From: Siphonodentalium dalli
Taxonomy: Eukaryota; Mollusca; Scaphopoda; Gadilida; Siphonodentaliidae
Length of the DNA stretch: 64,000 bases
Direction: 5' to 3'
NCBI GenBank assembly: GCA_032622095.1
Contig: CP136065.1
Location: 241,221,530 to 241,285,529 of the forward strand
Numbering within the stretch: the stretch's first letter is position 1; the number at the start of each line of letters is the position of its first letter. Shown piece by piece: positions 21,755-34,900 of the stretch. The notes beneath the pieces are model-generated. The model was given only the letters and a program-made list of their open reading frames with translations, ran no database searches and was not told the origin of the DNA. A program made the translations under genes and the position numbers.

Positions 21755-21950
21755 AGTTATACCCCCCCATTCAGTCAATAAATTTAGGATTAGGGTTAGG
21801 GGGTTTAGGGTTAGGGTTACCTGTTGACATAATTTCAGTGCCAAATATATGGTAATGGCTACTTCATTCGAATAACATTTTGAATACAGGGGGTATTACT
21901 TAGTCCCATCTGGGACAAGCCCATCTCTAGTTACGTTTGCCTTGATTATT
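21755..21950 (-). repeat. Short element (CTAGAGATGGGCTTGTCCC) carrying telomere-like repeats
   Basis: On the - strand this begins CTAGAGATGGGCTTGTCCC, AGATGGGACTAAGTAAT, then TGTCAACAGGTAACCC, like the element at 59058-59165. Before its end it holds several TTAGGG units on the + strand (about 21788-21822). Confidence 0.65.
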
Positions 21951-22284
21951 TTGTACTTAATTATGTTGTTATCAGGTCATAGTCAATGGTTGGCTAGATG
22001 ATGGCATGCAAAGCTCGCGTGCCCATGCAGCCATGCTTGGCTTCTCGAAACTGTAACTATACAGATATGGCAAAACGACAATTGGTAGAAAGTGCATAAA
22101 TTCTAGTGACGTTTTACCATATTCGTAAATCTTTTCAGCAATAGTTCATTATGTGAAAGGTGTCCATTAATCTTTGTGGTCTTTCCTCCCCCTTTAAAAC
22201 TGACAATGTCATTGTACTAAAATGCCATCAAAGCAAATCAACAATGGAGCGACTGGTTAACAAGCAATCATATCTCAAACATAA
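21951..22284. other. No recognised feature
   Basis: Intergenic; no supported exon. Confidence 0.4.
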
Positions 22285-22850
22285 TGCTTCAGGCCTTCGA
22301 TTATGAGGCGTGCGATCGCGCTCGCGCACCATAGCACGCCTGAAATTAAATCTTGGCGAGTAATTAATCACACTCCTCGTCGATATTAGGCGCACGATTG
22401 AAAAAGGGTTTATAATAACGATCAACCTTGTTTGCTGGAGAAGACTGACAGACATGCCGTATACGACGGAAGTAATTGTTTTAAGTTTTGCGCATGCGCT
22501 AGAACATTATTATAGTCAGGTGCGTTTAGCGATGTCGTCGCATTCGTATGTAGGTCTGAGTAATTCTCGGCTAGATATTACATGGTCTCTGACCGCATTT
22601 CATAACAACTTACATCCAACGGAAGCATTACGACGCAATTCGAGAATGGAGTTTTAATTACTTCAATGTGGAGAATACATGTGTACAAGATGAATCACAA
22701 TGGTGATAAAATTGATTTAATTTTGAGTCTTCGTTTGTCATTTTATACCCCCGAAATATCCACCAAAATCACACGCCTGGGTTTCAGGTTAGGCGAGTGA
22801 CCAACCACACTCCTGCATTTTACAGAATCGAAGGCCTGATGCTTGACGAA
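22285..22850. repeat. Possible element bounded by inverted AGGCCTTCGATT motifs
   Basis: GCTTCAGGCCTTCGATT (22288) is inverted at 22827 (AATCGAAGGCCTGATGC). Between them are two GGCGAGT...ACCACACTCCT-type motifs. Local CpG is raised (GCGTGCGATCGCGCTCGCGC). Could be a TIR element or an old exon region; short frames on both strands lack domains. Confidence 0.35.
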
Positions 22851-22904
22851 ATCATGTAATCTAATGACGGTGACAACCTTAACATAGAGATAAATCAGGG
22901 TAGA

Positions 22905-23330
22905 AAATCAGCACCAATTTACTGTAATAATAAAAGTCAATAAGGAGAAGTGACCTCCCAATTTGAAACCTCTAGGATGGGCCTGAGAGACAAATAAACC
23001 TCCAGAATGGTCCCTGAGAGACAAATACGAATGTTCAAGGGAGATGGATGACAAGATCCCAATTTTGAAACAAAGGAAAGCGTTTCCAAGATTCATGCAC
23101 TGTAGAAGTATTATAGACACAACGAGCGCCAGTTTATAGTGCATTGTCTGATAACACTATCATGTTGTATTTTTGTGAACTTCCCAAGGAAAATGATTTT
23201 TATAGCAGACAGCATTTTGTTGCAGAAATGCTAAAATTGTTCGAAATATACGATTTTGGAACGTGCCAGCCAAGCGAAGATAGCATGACCCGTGTTTGGC
23301 ACGACGTATAAAATGGGCCATAGATCCACT
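22905..23330 (-). repeat. Second copy of the 2048-2730 element (partial)
   Basis: Reverse complement contains AATGCACTATAAACTGGCGC, TACAGTGCATGAATC, GGCACGTTCCAAAATCGTA and the terminal TTTTATACGTCGTGCC. These match 2110-2340. Left portion diverged. Confidence 0.6.
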
Positions 23331-23391
23331 AAATTTAAGCTTGTTAGCAGGATAACTTAACAAAATTAATGTCAACCAACTTTATTTACAT

Positions 23392-23470
23392 AAATGCACT
23401 GGTTTTGAAACTCGATCAAGATATGAAGATAGCACATATACTGATCAAGTTTCAAAACCAGTGCATTTCA
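23392..23470. repeat. 77-bp hairpin
   Basis: AAATGCACTGGTTTTGAAAC and its exact inverse GTTTCAAAACCAGTGCATTT flank a 37-bp loop that itself starts TCGATCA and ends TGATCAA. Not related to the other MITEs seen. Confidence 0.8.
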
Positions 23471-23727
23471 ACATTTCTCATTTTTATGACCCTCAGATTT
23501 ATATTTGATTTGATAATTAAGAGTGATTTATCAAAATCACATAATTATAAGTGGCAAAGTAGCCATCATGCCATGACATCTATTTAGCATAGGTATGAAT
23601 ACTCATGTGAGCATTACCTTGCATTTGACCTTTTCCTTTCAATCACTATGGGTTGCTTAGCTTTCTACATTCTTTGGCACATATCCATGAGCGATGGGTC
23701 GCCGCCGACATTTCTCAATTTGCGTCT

Positions 23728-24160
23728 TTAACCCTTTACCCAACAAAGCGGCCAAAAACGCCCATTAAAGCTTCAACAGCCTAAAATATCTTCGGTCTGT
23801 CTCAATAACACCATACAAATATGGATATCATTGGAACCGGTTCATTGACCACATTGTGATGGTTACAGTTATGCCCTGTGCCAATGTATTCTCTTATATA
23901 TGCGAGTCGACCATAGGTCGCCTCGCATATATAAGAGAATGCATTGGCCATTTTTTCTTACATTCTTTAACAATTTTTTAATTTTTTCTTACATTTTTTA
24001 ACATTTTTAATAATATTTTTCTACATTCTTTGACAATTTTATCATTTTTAATATGTGTTAAGCCAATGCATTCTCTTATATATGCGAGGCGGCATATGGT
24101 CAACTCGCATATATAAGAGAATGCATTGGCACAGGGCCGTTCTGTTGGGTAAAGGGTTAA
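23728..24160. mobile_element. TTAA element type I with hairpin cassette
   Basis: TTAACCCTTTACCCAAC and GTTGGGTAAAGGGTTAA ends. Two hairpins at about 23876-23950 and 24060-24136, longer T-rich spacer. Variants CGGCATATGGTCAACTCG in the second hairpin loop. Confidence 0.9.
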
Positions 24161-24404
24161 CCACAATATCTTGATCGAGAGTGGGGTGTTTAAATTTAGA
24201 AAACTGGGACTTAAAGAGATTACCTAGGAACAATTTCCAAATGATTATCTCTTTACTACACCCAGAATTATGTTAGCAATATGATTATAGAAATTCACTG
24301 AAATTTACTGTAATAACATCATGAACACATTTCTATTTTGACAACATCAACACATAAGCATACACAATATGGAATAAATGCGACCCTATATAGGAAATTC
24401 AAAC

Positions 24405-24510
24405 AATTAAAACTTAAGCCATCACAAACATAAGATAATATGTGTCTTCGATACTCTTCCAGTTAAGCCATCACAAACATATAAGATAATATGTGTCATC
24501 GATACTCTTT
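24405..24510. repeat. Tandem duplication, ~50 bp x2
   Basis: TTAAGCCATCACAAACATA, AGATAATATGTGTC, TCGATACTCTT occurs twice in succession. Confidence 0.8.
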
Positions 24511-24690
24511 CTCGTGTGATTCTGATAACAGATTTAAAAACATTCAACTGCACAAAGTTTTTGATGTTGGTAGATAGAGCCTTGTTTCCACAGACAACAT
24601 CTATATATTGTACGCAAACATGCTGCCTATTTATGACGACATTAGTGGTGGATAATGATACCCCCAATTTGATTACTATCTTAACGTTAT

Positions 24691-24926
24691 TTAACCCTTT
24701 GAGTGCCAGGTTGATTTTTGTATCAACCCATATACCCTGTGCCAATGCATTCTCTTATATATGCGAGTCGACCATAGGTCGCCTCGCATATATAAGAGAA
24801 TGCACTGGCCTAACAATTTTTTCTTACAATTTTTTACAATTTGAATATATTTTATTATATTCTTTAACAGACTTATTGTGAAGGTTTAGGGCCGATAATA
24901 TCGGCCCCTGGCACTCAAAGGGTTAA
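24691..24926. mobile_element. TTAA element type II with one cassette hairpin
   Basis: TTAACCCTTTGAGTGCCAGG and GGCACTCAAAGGGTTAA ends. ATCAACCCATATACCCTGTG leads into one hairpin (GCCAATGC ... GCACTGGCC). The other end has GGGCCGATAATATCGGCCCC, a small second hairpin. Confidence 0.9.
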
Positions 24927-25077
24927 AAAAAAGCACCAAGTTAGAAATGCACAAGATAGGGGCAATTTGTAAGATATAACCTGCGCCTCAATATTCATGT
25001 ATCATATCAAATCTACACAAAAATGTGTAGACCATTCTTCAGGCTCTTGTTCTACACGAAACTATCTTCTGTATCAT

Positions 25078-25505
25078 TTAACCCTTTACCCAACAAACCG
25101 GCCAAAAACGCCCAAATAAAGCTTCAACAGCCTAAAATATCTTCGGTCTGTCTCAATAACACCATACAAATATGGATATCATTGGAACCGGTTCATTGAC
25201 CACATTGTGATGGTTATGCCCTGTGCCAATGCATTCTCTTATATATGCGAGTCGACCATAGGTCGCCTCGCATATATAAGAGAATGCATTGGCCTAAAAA
25301 AATATTTTTTTAAACACTTTTTACCATTTTTTCTTACATTTTTTAACAATTTTTATATTATTTTTCTACATTCTTTGACAATTTTATCATGTTTAATATG
25401 TGCTAAGCCAATGCATTCTCTTATATATGCGAGGCGACCTATGGTCGACTCGCATATATAAGAGAATGCATTGGCACAGGGCCGTTGTGTTGGGTAAAGG
25501 GTTAA
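25078..25505. mobile_element. TTAA element type I with hairpin cassette
   Basis: Same architecture as 23728-24160. Its right-hand TTAA (25502-25505) doubles as the left-hand TTAA of the type V element that follows. Confidence 0.9.
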
Positions 25506-25757
25506 CCCATTCTATACTAAATGGATTCTCCCACTCAGTTATAATAGTATGCATCGGAATGGTCTATTTTTCATCTGGAGGGGTGTTCAGGAAATATTAG
25601 CAGACAACAGGTAGAAGAACTGATAATACAAGTGTAGAAGGATTCCTAATTATAGGTGGGAATGTTCAGATAATAAGTTTTTGAAACAACCGATGGTTAT
25701 TATCTGTCCATTTCCTAAGTGAATGAGTGTTTAGTAAAGACAGGGTTGAATTCTACA
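25502..25757. mobile_element. TTAA element type V (no cassette)
   Basis: TTAACCCATTCTATACTAAA at the left and TTTAGTAAAGACAGGGTTGA (decayed TTAA) at the right. Interior GGAATGGTCTATTTTTCATC, GAAGGATTCCTAATTAT, GGGAATGTTCAGATAATAAG. Relatives at 3780-4000, 16890, 25963 and 62855. Confidence 0.65.
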
Positions 25758-25962
25758 CAAAATGTGCATGCATAGACACAAAATAATGTGTGCAGATCAT
25801 TCTATATGCTCTAGTTCTACACAAGCCTTTCTTCATGGCCTGTGCATAATAAAACGTGGAGAAATAATTCATCTTATTTATCTCCTATGCATGAGCATTC
25901 CACTCTGAAAACATACACACTTCCCTATTTGTAGAAACTATCAAGACAAAGTCAAACCAAGG

Positions 25963-26614
25963 TTAACACTTTCTATACTAAATGCACATTTATGAGTAGT
26001 TCCTTCAGGAAATGTTCAGTTAATAAGTTCAACAAATGACAATAGGTCGTTTGTTGAACATTTCCCACCAATTAACCCTTTACCCAACAAAACGGCCAAA
26101 ACCGGCCAAATAAAGCTTCAACAGCCTAAAATATCTTCGGTCTGTCTCAATAGAACCATACAAATATGGATATCATTGGAACCGGCTCCTTGACCACATT
26201 GTGATAGTTACAGTTATGCCCTGTGCCAATGCATTCTCTTATATATGCGAGTCGACCATAGGTCGCCTCGCATATACAAGAGAATGCAATGGCCTAAAAA
26301 AAATCTTTTTTTAACACTTTTTAACATTTTTTCTTACATTCTTTAACAATTTTATAATTTTGAATGTGTTAAGCCAATGCATTCTCTTATATATGCGAGG
26401 CGACCTATGGTCGACTCGCATATATAAGAGAATGCATTGGCACAGGGCCCTTCTGTTGGGTAAAGGGTTAATAGTAAGCATTCTGCACTTGTATAATATT
26501 TTCATGTCTGTCTTCTGCTCATTTTTCCTGAACACCTCCCCCAATAAATAATAGATCATTCCAATATATAATTATATAACTGGGTGGGAGAATCCATTTG
26601 GTAAAGAAAGGGTT
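25963..26614. mobile_element. TTAA element type V hosting a nested type I element
   Basis: Left TTAACACTTTCTATACTAAA and right TTTGGTAAAGAAAGGGTTAA. The interior is split at CCCACCAATTAA by the element at 26072-26471 and resumes TAGTAAGCATTCTGCACTTG. The related element at 62855-63000 reads CCACCAATGAATAGGAATCC without interruption. Confidence 0.75.
26072..26471. mobile_element. TTAA element type I with hairpin cassette (nested)
   Basis: Almost identical to 11986-12384, including GGCCAAAACCGGCCAAAT near the left end. TTAA on both sides. Lies within the type V element 25963-26614. Confidence 0.9.
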
Positions 26615-26803
26615 AAGGAGCTAACAACAAACATCCCCATAATGCAACAAAATTCAGTTGTCATCACAAGCTCTCCTTATTCAACATTATATCATTTCCT
26701 TGGACATCTCATTTTGAATTGACACCGAGATTCATTGGAAGCAAAACAGCAACACATTCCTCTTTTGAATATGCAGAATCTTAACCCAATCTCTTATAGA
26801 TTT

Positions 26804-27025
26804 TTATTCTTCTTTCGGTTTACTCTTCACAGATTTTGATTCAGTCTTTTTCGTTACTTTCTTGGTTGTAATTTTGGAGGCTTTCTTCGATGACTTCTTT
26901 CTAACGTCGGTCTTCATCAAACTTTGCACATGTTTTAGTTTACCCTCTGCCTCCATTTTGTTTAGCCACGTCTCCATCTCCGCTTTGTATCTTTCAGTAT
27001 CTTTTGCAGCCATTTCTACGTAAGA
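26804..27025 (-). CDS. TFAM: TFAM-like last coding exon (box 3 helix III and basic tail)
   Basis: 222 nt. Acceptor TTGCTATTTCAG. Reads SYVEMAAKDTERYKAEMETW, then a tail with MKTDVRKKSSKKAS, KKVTKKTESKSVKSKPKEE and TAA. Phase 0 start. Confidence 0.88.
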   Translation of the reverse strand, partial: SYVEMAAKDTERYKAEMETWLNKMEAEGKLKHVQSLMKTDVRKKSSKKASKITTKKVTKKTESKSVKSKPKEE

Positions 27026-28944
27026 CTGAAATAGCAACAGAGTACGACATTGTAAAATGTTAACGCACTTGTCAAATTTTAACCCTTTCATAGAGTAATG
27101 CCCTAAATAATTGACCCCTTACTGACAGCAGAATTATGGGTAACTTTTCAAGATTTAGTCGAAAATATGGCTTGTTGCCATTCATCGGAAAGCTCTCAGT
27201 GAGAGCTTTCTGATGAATGGCAACAAGCCATATTTCCGACTAAATCCTGAAAAGTTACCCATAATTCTGCTGTCGTTAAGGGGTCAATTATTTAGGGCAT
27301 TACTGTATATATATGTATATTTAATTCAGGAATAAGTCATTTATAGACTCAGATCCACATCACATTACAGTATGTATAATACAAATCTAATCGATGGGAA
27401 TTAAATAATACTCTGCCAGTGCATACTCTTATATATAGCTAGTCTCCCGTAGGGAGCCTCTCATATATAAGAGAATGCACTGGCTTACAAGGTCAAGATA
27501 TATATTGTTAGGCCAATGTATTCTCGTACATATGCGAGGCTCCCTATTGTTAAGTAAACATTGCTGTTAAAGTGGAATCACAGACACAAGTCCAGTTAGT
27601 CCAATCAGATACCAATGTTTAATCAAAATTTGATGGTAAACATAGGAAAAGGTCGAAGCAGTCAGAAAATCATAATCAGACTTAATATTTCGAACTTATT
27701 ACATAATTAGCGACGTTTGTTGACAAATCACAGTGTAAACATTTTTTTTTACATAACAATGGTTTCAACGTGAGAAATTTTGTTATTGGAGAAGTATCAA
27801 TAATGAATATAAGAACGAAATTCATCTATTTCTCCACGTTCTTATTGGTGTTGTTTTTATAACATTTTTTACACATTACCCATTACCTTGGGTCCCTTTA
27901 ACCAATCCTGAGTAGATACCAAAAAATATATCTTTGTTTGGGAGCACAAATATTTATGAGACGACACCATCAATTTGGTGGCATATTCTGCATTTATAAT
28001 ACAACACCATTAATTTGGGTGGTATATTCTGTACAGATATGAATAAGGATACTTACTGACTTACTCTCCTAACACCATTAATTTAGGTGGTTTATTCTGT
28101 ACAGATATGAATAAGGATACTTACTGACTTACTCTCCTCAGGGTATATTCTATACAGATATGAATAAGGATACTTACTGACTTACTCTCCTAACACCATT
28201 AATTTAGGTGGTTTATTCTGTACAGATATGAATAAGGATACTTACTGACTTACTCTCCTCAGGGTATATTCTATACAGATATGAATAAGGATACTTACTG
28301 ACTTACTCTCCTCAGACATTGTTTTCCATACTTTACCGATTTCCTGTAATAAATAAAATATAATATTTTAACATGATAAGATAACATCCTTTATTATATT
28401 TTCATTAACTTTTTAATTCAACATATAAATCATATCTCCACTCCCAGAAGACTGAATGTATTATCCAACTCTCAAGATGTTATCCTACTCTCAACTTTTG
28501 CGTCATTTGGTAACCTTGCGCTTATTTTAAAGGTACTCAATCCGATCAGAGGGTCCTATATTACTATTTATTTGGCTTTGGGGGTAAAAAATATTTGATT
28601 CGAGTCGAGGAACCCACCCATCAAAGCTCAGAGTGATTAGATATCGATTTTTGAAATCTATTATTTTTCGGATATCTAGCCCACAAGTTGGCAGAATACG
28701 TGATCAAATCGGACAAATTGTGGGTGTAAGATGGATAACTATAAAATCAAGTGGTTATTATTGTTATCAATCTTACACCCGCAATTTGTCCGTTTGATCA
28801 ACAACATATCCTGAATAACTACATAGCTACCCATCAACACGGTTGGCGATGGAACAAACTTCTCTCTTGCCAAAAAAATTTGCCAAATAAAATTTCATTT
28901 GCCAAATTCAAAAAGGACTTGCCAAATTTTATTGAGGGTCTGCA

Positions 28945-28982
<38 letters not shown>

Positions 28983-31900
28983 AGTCGGAAAAAATTTGCA
29001 GGCATGTATGCTGATTTTTTACTTTCGACCCTTGTTGGGACCCACCCACCCCCGCGTCCAATTTTTTTTCCCGTTTTCGGCAGTGTTTTTCCGACCATTT
29101 TTGGACACCCACCCCCCTTTTAACACTAAAACAGAGATTTGGTAAAAAAAAACATGGCTGCCAGCAGCCATCTTGGATTTCAAAATTCAATCCATTAGCA
29201 TGGGCTACAGGCTATACTGTTTGTCTGATCATCATGAAATTTGTCATTTATGTTAATATTGACATATAGATGTGTTTTAAGCCAAACTCATTGCAAAAAC
29301 AGTCAAAAAGACTTGCAGGAAAAATATATTTTTGTGTTGCAGAAAAAAATGGTTTGTTAGTCCTATCGACCACCCACCCACCCCGGCATACGTGCCCGGA
29401 CCCGGAAAATACTTTTTTCCACACCCCCCCCCCCCCCCCCCCCCCCCTGGGGTCTGAAGAAAAAATTCATCAACACAAAATTAATGTTTCTTGAGAAATG
29501 CACCTTGTTATAAATAAATTACTTATACAAGCTCGATGCAAACTTCACAGAATTTCACTTTTTCTAACTGTCATGTTTAACCCTTTGAGTGCCAGGTCGA
29601 TTTTTGTATCAACCCATATACCCTGTGCCAATGCATTCTCTTATATATGCGAGTCGACCATATATAAGAGAATGCATTGGCCTAACCTTTTTTTTTTTTT
29701 TTTTTACAATTTTTTTTACAATTTTTTACAATTTTAATAATTTATTCTTATATTCTTTAACAGACTTATTTTGTAGGTTTAGGGCCGATGAGATTGGCCC
29801 CTGGCACTCAAAGGGTTAACAACAGTCGACTAACTATCAATATATTTTTGAATGTCTGTTTTGACAAATGTGTAGGTTTGTTTCGAAGGTTTTTAAGCCT
29901 TCCATGAGTGTAGCTTGTGACAATGTATTCTCTTATATATGCAAGTCTCTGATAGGAAGCCTCAGATATATAAGAGAATATATTGGCATAACAATATATA
30001 CCTTGAGCCAGTGCATTCTCTTATATAAACGAAGCTCCCTATTGGAGACTTGCATATATAAGAGAATGCACTGGCACAGGATCTTTAATGCTGCACCAGC
30101 GCAGCTCCCGTCATGAAAGGATTAAATGAAAGTGTCATTGACACTGAAGCTCAACTTGAATAGGGGCTAATGTCAAATGTTACAGTTAATGGAGTGATAG
30201 GGAATGCAGAATGTTGGTATGTCTATGTATGTTGTCAGCCTAACAAAAACTCCACTGGAAATATAATGGACATGCATGAATGGCATAATGAGAGTTGGGA
30301 GGTTGCGCTTAGCAGCAGTCAGAAATGATTATCGGAATAAAAGATGAGGAAAATTATCACCAAAAACAAAGTTGAAAGCATCTTGTGAAAGTTGGCATGC
30401 AGATTCATAGGTATACTTATTCCTGATTCAGTAATCATGTTTTATTCAGGAACACAGACAAGTTATAATATCTTGCAGATCACACATGACAGAAGATGTT
30501 TGTATACATTTGACAAGACATGATGACAACACTCAGTGGTGGGGAAAACCAGTTCAAAGCAGACATCTCCATATATGGAATTAGAGGTGCAGAAAATAAA
30601 TAGATTTAAAAAATCAAAATCTAATAGCTCTGAGCTTTGAAGGGTGAGTTCCTCGACTCAAATCAAATACTTTTTATCCACGAAGCTGAAGATATAAAAA
30701 GTTAGGGGTGTTAAATCGGACAAGAAATATTTAACCTTTATTAAACTTGTATACTGCACCTCAGGTAGACTGCCTTGTTTTGTTATATAGAAATGCAAAA
30801 AAGCATATTTTGGTTTCTTTGGTCTCCCAAGCCATTCAAGTTCCTGGAAAATAGAAAGAAACTAGAATACAAAACAAACCGATGGCGGTATCTAGGTGGG
30901 CAAAGTTGGCGATGGGCATTTTCAAATTATGCTAAAAAATAATTGAAATCAGTTAATATTTGTTTGAGATTAGTTAATATTAGCTTGACATTGTTTTAAA
31001 AAATTGACAAATTGAAGGTTAGCCGCCTTTAGAATTTTAATGGTACTAATAATTCTTGTGTATATTCTAAATTTAACCCACTGCAATTTCGTATCAGCTG
31101 TTTTAAAGGTCATACGCAAATATTCTGCCCAATTTTCTATAAAATAATTTTTTTTATGAGACTGAAATGTTGGGTGTCTTTTTTCAGAAAACCATGCGAC
31201 AATGATCAACTCAGCTATAGTTACCACTCAAATTACTTACGATATCTTTTACTTTGTTCTCGTTTGCTAGTAATGACTTAGTCACAACTGGTTTGTGCTC
31301 CTTCCATTCAGCCAGTTCTATCATATATTTCTCTTTTGCTTCCTTATACTCATTGATGTATACCTGCATGAAAACAGTATAATAAATTATAATTTATTAA
31401 TTTGTAACATGCGTTAACCCTTTCAGTGCCAGGGTCCGATCTCATTGGCCCTAATTTATGGTCGGTAAAATAGGCCCTAATTTTGTTTTAAATTTTGTTT
31501 TTGTTTTTTGGGTTGAATTATTTTGGGTATGCTTAAGCATGCTATGGCGAATTTAAAAACAAACTGGATAAAACCTTAGTGGCATGTTATAACTCAAAAC
31601 TATCACCACGTATTCATAGTAATAAGTTTGATGCCCATGAAAAACGTAATATTCCCTGGCACTAAACCTACAAAATAAGTCTGTTAAAGAATATAAGAAA
31701 AAATATTAAAATTCTAAAAAATTCTAAAAAATAATAACAAATGATGAAAAATTGTTAGGCCAATGCATTCTCTTATATAGGTCACCTCGCATATATAAGA
31801 GAATGCATTGGCACAGGGTATATGGGTTGATGCAAAAATCGGACTTGGCACTGAAAGGGTTAAGACAGATTAGTTCAAATGCATGCAGCAATTACTATGC

Positions 31901-34900
31901 CACAACCAACATGCAGCTAACTACTATATCACGACTTCTTATCAATCATTTATATATCAATCCACTATGGTAATTGGCTATTTTTTAGACGAGGCAAATT
32001 TCAGAATATGCAGATGTTTTGTTCAAAATTGAAACAAATTGCTGGAAACATTGTCTTAATTTTGAACTGTGGAAGTCTGCAGACAGTAAAAATTCATTGT
32101 TGAATGGCAAAGACAACCAAGCCTGAGAATACCGGTAAGGTGCCTGTCATTTGCAGAATGAGGTCCCAGATGGTGAATTAAGTGACGCTATCATGCATAG
32201 CAGGCTAGCATCACTAAATTCACCCTCTGTGGACCTCATTCTGCTTAGGCCTCATCTTTTCTGGATATTTTCTTTATTATAAAATTTCTATAGAAACTTC
32301 TTCACATAGATTATATTTCTTTTTTAGTTTAGTTTCTCTAAATTAGGCAGATGACACATTGCATAATTGAGGTTCAAGAGGGTGTACATCACAATATTCA
32401 CTAATTGGGAACTTCAATCTGAGTCTATGTCTTGCATAGCAGATGAGGCCATGCAGAATGAGGTCCCAAGAGGGTGAATTTGGTAATGCTAGCATCACTA
32501 AATTCACCCTCTGGGGACCTCATTCTGCAAATGACATCAACACTAAACTCAGACTTGAAGACAACTGAGATAACGAGGACTACAGTGATGCTCTAATTAA
32601 TCGACTCCTTAACCACAGCAGAATTATGGGTAACTTTTCAGGATTTAGTTGGAAATATGGCTTGTTGCCATTCATCGGAAAGCTCTCCCCGAGAGCTTTC
32701 CGATGAATGGCAACAAGCCATATTTCCGACTAAATCCTGAAAAGTTACCCATAATTCTGCTGTGGTTAAGGAGTCGATTAATTAGAGCATCACTGTATCT
32801 TGAAAAACAACAATTTTAAACCAGACCCAACCAAAGTCTTCCATTATAATGGACCAAGTTCCACTTGTAATCTGAAGTTAATTTTAAGTTATACATGTAG
32901 GGCATGCAACTATGCGGATCCTAGACTTTTTAGTCAAGGAAAATGTCGGGCCCAGGCAAATTTTTGCTAATTAAAAGGGCTGCAGAAGGGTAGACTCGAG
33001 TCACAATAACAGCTGCCCAACAAGGAAATTTAGCTCTAAACATATCACCAGATTTACACCTGTATTCAATTTGTCTACAAAATATCAAAATTTGTCAATT
33101 AAAAAAACGGTACAATGAAAAAGTGAGACATTTTTCAAACACAAAGGTAAGCTAATAATAATTGTTTTGATGCATTCTGACCAGCAAAATAGTGTTTCTA
33201 CAGAGAGTTAAAGACTGTTATTTAAAATGACATCACTTTTCTTTTCTTTACTAAATTTAGATAGTATTAAATAGTGATAAATTTTCCTTCGCATTTATAT
33301 AGGTTCTTTTGGCTGATTGGTCCATAAGTGTCTGCTCAATCTGATTGTTTGTGGGCGGGAATTCACAGCACCAATCTTTGCTCTCAAAAACATGCAGACG
33401 CTCATAGAACAATTAGATAGTCAAGCTAGAGATGGGATTATCCAAGTGGGACTAAGGATAACCCCCACAGTACAATTGGGCTACATTAAGGGTAGCCATA
33501 TTAACATACTTGTTTTTTTTTTTTGGAAAAAAATAAACATGAAAGTGTCAATGACACTGTAGCTCAACTTAGGTAGGGGAATAATTTAATGGTTGACAGT
33601 AAATGGAGGAATAGGAAAGGTGCTATAATTGAAATGTCTAAGTAAGACAAGATGTACATGTCAATATCAACATTCATGACAGGTTTCATAATGATCGAAT
33701 CATGGATGTGGTGATTATGGTGTGCCAAAGGATTTAGTGATGCAAAGAGTAAATTATAAAATGGCCACCGGCAGTCATGTTTTTTTCCGAATTACCCCAA
33801 AATGACTTGTTCCCATCTACAGCCTTTACAAATCTCATAATGATCTGACCAAAGGTACGACCTGTAGCCTGTGCCAAAGGATTTAGTCATGCAAAGAGTG
33901 AAATCCAATATGGCTGCTGGCGGCCATGTTTCTTAGCCAAACGACCCCAAAATGACTCGTTCCCCATCTACATGTCAATGTTAACAGCCTTTACAAATCC
34001 CATCTACATGTCATTGTTAACATCCATGACAAATTTCATGAAGATGCGATCAACGCTACGACCTGTAGCCCGCGCCAAAGGATTTAGTCATGCAAAGAGT
34101 AAAATCCAAGATGGCTGCTGGCGGCCATGTTTTTTGGCCGAACGACCCAAAAATGACACGTTCCCATCTACATCTCATTGTTAACATTCATGACAAATTT
34201 CATAAAGTTCCGACCAAAGCTACGACCTGTAGCCCGCGCCAAAGGATTTAGTCATGCAAAGAGTAAAATCCAAGATGGCTGCTGGTGGCCATGTTTTTTG
34301 GCCGAACAACCACAAAATGACTCGTTCCCATCTACATGTCAATGTCAACATTCATGACAAATTTCATAAAGATTAGACCAAAGGTACGACCTGTAGCCCG
34401 CGCCAAAGGAAATTGTTGATGAGGGGGATAAATCCACTAAAAAGGTTGAGAAAAATTGACTGAAAAATGTAGGAATACAAGCTCGGGCAAAGTTGCATCC
34501 ACAGACAGATGAACAACATGATTCCTATATCTCCCCAATAATTTCGTATCGGGTGGTATAATTAATCACTTTCACAAACATTCTATCTCTATCTAGTTAT
34601 GACAAAAGTAGTGAAATTGATATTTTCGCTATTTTTATCTCTAGTTATATATTCAAGCTGAACGTCCCCCAGTAAGAATGTTGAATAATGAATCATACAG
34701 TTTTCTCCTCCTCTGGTAAATTCTTCCATTTTTCGCCATCTTCTTTTGAAATTGGCTGAAAGAAAAACAAGATATTTAGAAAGGAACATAAGATAAATTA
34801 ATTTAGTGCTTTAACTACCTTCAAGGATGGGCTTACTGATGGGTGTCTATAGTAGCGCTGTAACTACGTGCATCAAAGACAATAAAACATGATAAAAAAT

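Noticed and set aside
24422-24745. 107-codon - strand frame
   Set aside because: It runs through a local tandem duplication and into the terminus of a TTAA element, with no recognisable domain.
28834-29190. Poly-proline and poly-glycine open frames
   Set aside because: They translate the poly-G tract on either strand and have no conserved flanking sequence.
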